NCBI GenBank assembly: GCA_046757565.1
Contig: JBHHYN010000127.1
Coordinates: 1 to 8,019, forward strand
Length of the DNA stretch: 8,019 bases
DNA from: JBHHYN01 sp046757565
GTDB lineage: Bacteria > Pseudomonadota > Gammaproteobacteria > Eutrophobiales > Eutrophobiaceae
Direction: 5' to 3'
Shown here: piece by piece, positions 5,737 to 8,019 of the stretch
How the letters are laid out: each line of letters begins with the position of its first letter
Numbering within the stretch: position 1 is the stretch's first letter
Notes under the pieces: model-generated
Seen by the model: only the letters and a program-made list of their open reading frames with translations
What the model was told of the DNA's origin: nothing
Databases searched by the model: none
Position numbers and translations under genes: made by a program

Positions 5737-6994
5737 TACCGGGCAATACCGAGTGATCGGATCCAAGCAGCATCAGGTGTCCGCCACTGACCCCCGGTAT
5801 CGCCTTGACCGCATGCAGCAGTTCACGTGCAAACGTACAACCCTCTTCCCGCAAATCACCGCATCGATCAAAACGCGCCATGATTGCTTCCGGGATCTTG
5901 AAACCCGGCACGCTGGGCAGCATCTTCTTCGCGCCTGGCGCGATTAACACGGGAATACCCGCCAGCAGAAACAGCTCCTTGTCGAGCCCTTCATCACAAA
6001 AATTTTGCATGAAGCGTTGAAACCCGGCCAGGTCAAAGATGGCCTGGGTCTGGATGAAATCAGCGCCGGCGGCCGCCTTCTGCTTGAGCCGCAGGATCGG
6101 GATGTTCTCCGGTGTGGTGAACGGGTTGATGGCCGCACCCAGGAACGGTTTCGGGGTCTCGTTCACCGTCTCGCCGGTGAACTGCACAGTCGAGGTTTCG
6201 CGCAGATACCTGGCCTCATAGAGCATCAGTGAGGAATCCATATCGAAGACCTGTTTAATCTTGGGGCTGCCAGCATAGGCATCTCCGGTCAGGCATAAAA
6301 CGTTATGCACGGCATTGGTGTGATTATGGATGATTTCCGAGATGAACGAGGTCTTGGTGTGGTCCCGGCAGGTGGCTTGGGAGATGGCCTCGATCCCCAT
6401 CTTTTGTAACTCCGCCGCTACCCGCGGCGACGGCACCGAGGGTTTGCCATTGAGGTAGGCCGTTACGTTGACGGCATCGAAATGCCCCTTAACAAACTTT
6501 GCCTCTTGATACACATGATCGAAATTCGGCATGCGTGGTGCGCGGATCTCTGTGGTCTTGACAAACCACCCCTGCTTGAGCTTCTGCTCGAGTGTGGAGG
6601 CGGTATGCAGCGGTTGCGTGGTACGGTGTTTCCCCAAATCAAGGTACTCCAGCGGCAGGCGGCCGGATTTATCAACCCCGGAGAGAAAGTTCAGGTAGGA
6701 GGAGGTATGAAACAGTGCGGAATCCGGAGACGGGTTTAGCCGTGGCAGATCGGTCGTGCCCTTTGAGGCCCGGTTATGGATACGCACCCAGACACACTCC
6801 TTGTCCGGGTAGACTTCACAAAGCCCGTTGATGGTGCCGCCACAGGGACCATTGCGCAGTCCCTTGGGACAACTCATGGGGCAGATAAGGTGGGTCTCAG
6901 TGAGCAGGCATTGACCGCATTCACGGCAATCGAAGGCCATGCCTTTGAAGAACGCCTCGGTCCTGGCAACGGTTTTCTGCAACAATAGTTTCAT
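5723..6994 (-). CDS. Fused MetV-like (MTHFR C-terminal type) and MetF-like methylenetetrahydrofolate reductase
   Basis: Protein of 423 aa in two parts. Residues about 18-95 form a Cys-rich module resembling the MTHFR C-terminal/MetV family: Cys 23, 26, 29, 38, 42, 51, 59 and 67 in CRECGQC, CPMSCPKGLRNGPCGG and DKECVWV, probably ligating zinc and/or Fe-S. Residues about 140-423 form a MetF-like TIM barrel that interconverts 5,10-methylene- and 5-methyl-tetrahydrofolate using flavin. Glu149 (KTTEIRAPR) corresponds to E. coli Glu28, Asp238 (NVLCLTGD) to Asp120 and Gln317 (DFIQTQAIFD) to Gln183, so it looks catalytically competent. In acetogens MetV and MetF are separate polypeptides; here they are one chain with the Cys-rich part first. 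It lies 61 bases after gntR on the same strand, pointing to a regulated one-carbon or demethylation role rather than routine methionine synthesis. That role is inference. The start lacks a well-spaced Shine-Dalgarno (AGGAG about 15 bases away); Met19 (6940) is an alternative. Confidence 0.85.
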   Translation of the reverse strand: MKLLLQKTVARTEAFFKGMAFDCRECGQCLLTETHLICPMSCPKGLRNGPCGGTINGLCEVYPDKECVWVRIHNRASKGTTDLPRLNPSPDSALFHTSSYLNFLSGVDKSGRLPLEYLDLGKHRTTQPLHTASTLEQKLKQGWFVKTTEIRAPRMPNFDHVYQEAKFVKGHFDAVNVTAYLNGKPSVPSPRVAAELQKMGIEAISQATCRDHTKTSFISEIIHNHTNAVHNVLCLTGDAYAGSPKIKQVFDMDSSLMLYEARYLRETSTVQFTGETVNETPKPFLGAAINPFTTPENIPILRLKQKAAAGADFIQTQAIFDLAGFQRFMQNFCDEGLDKELFLLAGIPVLIAPGAKKMLPSVPGFKIPEAIMARFDRCGDLREEGCTFARELLHAVKAIPGVSGGHLMLLGSDHSVLPGIIAS

Positions 6995-7013
6995 TTCGCC
7001 AGTGAGGTTCTCC

Positions 7014-7025
7014 TCGTATATACAA
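7014..7025 (-). promoter_or_regulatory. Candidate GntR-type operator upstream of the metVF-like gene
   Basis: TTGTATATACGA (minus strand) is an imperfect 12-base palindrome built on GTATATAC, one mismatch away from perfect over 12 bases. It lies 20-31 bases upstream of the metVF-like start, in the 61-base gap after gntR. It shares the TTGTAT core with the operator-like palindrome in front of gntR. FCD-type GntR regulators commonly bind short palindromes of this kind. It may let the regulator control the reductase gene from an internal site; this is inference. Confidence 0.35.
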
Positions 7026-7055
7026 AATTTACCTACGGCCGGTGGTCCGTTACGA

Positions 7056-7766
7056 TTAGGCCAGCCGCAGACCCTGCATCATATGTTTGCTCAGCCCATG
7101 CTCTGCATCGATCAGATTCAGGGCCTTCTTTGTAATCAATGCATGTTCCCGCATGAGCGCCTCTGCCCGTGCGCCCTCACCCTTTTCAAGGGCTTCAACA
7201 ATAGTGTGATGCTGGCCGTGTCCCAGGTGGATAATCTGCTGCGTGATCTTCTGCTTGCTCATGGCCACGGCGCTTGCCGCAGCGAACGGGACCTTGTCAT
7301 TGAGATTGAGAGCGTTGTTCAGCGCCCGGTTGCCCGCCGCATCGGTAATCGTCTTGTGAAAGAGGGTATTCATGTCATCGTAATCGGCGGTATCCCCCTC
7401 TTCGAGCAGGCCCTTTTCGACGATACGGTCGCCCAGTTCAAGGCAACGGTGCAGTTCCGCGGCCGTACGCCGTGGTAACCCGTGTTCTGCAAGCAGACGT
7501 GCGGCCATCCCCTCCAGGGTGCCGCGCACATCGATGGCATCGCTGATGTCCTGCATGCTGAAACTTTCCACACGGAATCCACGATGGGGAGTACCCGTAA
7601 CCAGCCCCTCCTGTTCGAGAATACCTAGGGCCTGGCGTACCGGCGTCCGGGATACGCCCAGTGACGTTGCCAGGGAGATCTCCGCGATATGTTGGCCGGG
7701 CGCAAACTCGCCGTTAAGGATCATCTCACGCAGTTGCACCGTTACTCTGGCTTGTTGGCTGGGCAT
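7056..7766 (-). CDS. GntR family transcriptional regulator, FCD (FadR/VanR-like) subfamily
   Basis: DNA-binding regulator of 236 aa. The N-terminal winged helix (about 5-68) has the signature REMILNGEFAPGQHIAEISL, LGVSRTPVRQALGILEQEGL and a wing GTPHRGFRV. The C-terminal all-helical FCD domain (about 72-220) has likely metal/ligand residues Asn133 and His137 (MNTLFH), His186 or His187 (GHGQHHTIVEAL) and His208 (LMREHAL). FCD domains usually sense small carboxylic acids, often through a bound metal. The start ATG follows a clear promoter and a palindrome that it probably occupies itself. The metVF-like gene follows on the same strand after 61 bases, so this regulator probably controls it. The effector is unknown; a methoxylated aromatic acid, a methylated amine or sulfonium compound would fit a methyl-THF enzyme, but nothing in the window shows which. 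Confidence 0.92.
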   Translation of the reverse strand: MPSQQARVTVQLREMILNGEFAPGQHIAEISLATSLGVSRTPVRQALGILEQEGLVTGTPHRGFRVESFSMQDISDAIDVRGTLEGMAARLLAEHGLPRRTAAELHRCLELGDRIVEKGLLEEGDTADYDDMNTLFHKTITDAAGNRALNNALNLNDKVPFAAASAVAMSKQKITQQIIHLGHGQHHTIVEALEKGEGARAEALMREHALITKKALNLIDAEHGLSKHMMQGLRLA

Positions 7767-7777
7767 AAAGCTCTACT

Positions 7778-7793
7778 GTATTGTATTCAATAC
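7778..7793 (-). promoter_or_regulatory. Probable autoregulatory operator of the GntR regulator
   Basis: GTATTGAATACAATAC (minus strand) has perfect 6-base inverted arms GTATTG and CAATAC around a 4-base centre. It starts 2 bases after the -10 hexamer and so covers the expected transcription start, ending 12 bases before the gntR ATG. The ATTG-N4-CAAT form is like operators described for VanR-type FCD regulators. A repressor bound here would block its own promoter. The palindrome and position are seen; binding by this regulator is inference. Confidence 0.6.
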
Positions 7794-7795
7794 TT

Positions 7796-7825
7796 ATTAT
7801 AATGCATACTATTAATGGCTGTAAA
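7796..7825 (-). promoter_or_regulatory. Sigma70-type promoter of the gntR-metVF unit
   Basis: On the minus strand, TTTACA (7825-7820, 5 of 6 to consensus) and TATAAT (7801-7796, 6 of 6) are separated by 18 bases. The predicted start falls inside the adjacent palindrome 7778-7793, giving a leader of about 20-25 bases before the gntR ATG. Farther upstream, 7826-7971 is very AT-rich and holds no gene that I can see. Confidence 0.65.
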
Positions 7826-7931
7826 CCCGATATATTAATCCGTTAAGATACGGCCAAATAGTAAATTAATCTAAACTATCAATAAGTTATTTTTATTTTT
7901 AGTACTGAGATCAATTTAGAGATATGCTATA

Positions 7932-7959
7932 TGTATTAAAATGAATGCATCTTAATACA
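7932..7959. repeat. Inverted repeat in the AT-rich gene-free stretch near the right IS end
   Basis: TGTATTAA (7932-7939) and TTAATACA (7952-7959) are perfect 8-base inverted arms with a 12-base spacer that contains ATGCAT. The half-sequence GTATTA resembles the operator half GTATTG in front of gntR, so it may be a distant second site for the regulator or part of a lost divergent promoter. It ends 12 bases before the IS-like tip. In AT-rich DNA such a repeat may also be chance. Confidence 0.3.
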
Positions 7960-7971
7960 ACATTATTTTTT

Positions 7972-8019
7972 GGGTCTTCAGCAGAATCTGTGGGTTGATA
8001 TATAAACAGTAGCCCGTCA
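7972..8019. mobile_element. Terminal end of an insertion sequence (right border)
   Basis: Bases 7972-7996 match the reverse complement of 28-52 in 24 of 25 positions (the third base differs, G for C). The tip GGGTCTTC points leftward into the window, so the element body would run rightward beyond 8019. Inner sequence (7997-8019) differs from that of the left copy, as IRL and IRR flanks normally do, which fits two copies in the same orientation. The eight bases outside this tip (7964-7971, TATTTTTT) and outside the left tip (53-60, TATACTTT) are not identical, so they do not form one target-site duplication. No transposase is visible within the window. Confidence 0.6.

Noticed and set aside
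6939..7478. Plus-strand open frame of 179 codons across the gntR-metVF junction
   Set aside because: It is opposite well-supported coding sequence on the minus strand and its protein is low in family-like features.
53..7971. One shared target-site duplication around the bracketed block (53-60 against 7964-7971)
   Set aside because: TATACTTT and TATTTTTT share 6 of 8 bases but both are AT-rich and not identical, so a single composite insertion is not supported.
1..8019. CRISPR array, tRNA, rRNA or riboswitch
   Set aside because: No regularly spaced direct repeats, no cloverleaf-like or rRNA sequence and no recognisable riboswitch core were seen on either strand.

Overview
The window reads as a chromosomal segment of a gammaproteobacterium, or possibly a betaproteobacterium, with roughly half G+C judged by eye. 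The SpoT, omega, Gmk, YicC, RNase PH and RdgB proteins all align closely, from memory, with their E. coli counterparts. The block yicC-gmk-rpoZ-spoT divergent from rph-rdgB is a typical proteobacterial arrangement. I cannot name the genus from sequence alone.

Layout. Positions 1-52 look like the terminal end of an insertion sequence. It is followed after 17 bases by a minus-strand run that is transcribed yicC -> gmk -> rpoZ -> spoT (4281 down to 70). A 120-base divergent promoter region separates yicC from rph-rdgB on the plus strand (4402-5736). The rdgB 3' end overlaps, tail to tail, a minus-strand gene for a fused MetV/MetF-like methylenetetrahydrofolate reductase (6994-5723). That gene is preceded on the same strand by a GntR/FCD regulator (7766-7056). 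The regulator gene has a strong sigma70 promoter with a palindromic operator directly downstream of its -10. An AT-rich stretch without genes leads to a second IS-like end at 7972-8019.

How the genes work together. Three neighbours meet at guanine nucleotides and the stringent response. Gmk turns GMP into GDP, SpoT makes and destroys (p)ppGpp, and the N-terminus of omega helps form a (p)ppGpp site on RNA polymerase. YicC and RNase PH are both RNases expressed from one divergent region. RdgB cleanses the nucleotide pool. The gntR-metVF pair is an accessory-looking one-carbon module, probably autoregulated and possibly induced by a small carboxylic acid or methylated substrate.

The most striking non-gene signal is a 25-base inverted repeat (24 of 25 identical) at the two extreme ends of the window. 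It has the layout expected if the window lies between two copies of one IS. The other signals of interest are the operator pair around gntR/metVF and a set of mutually exclusive hairpins between rpoZ and spoT.
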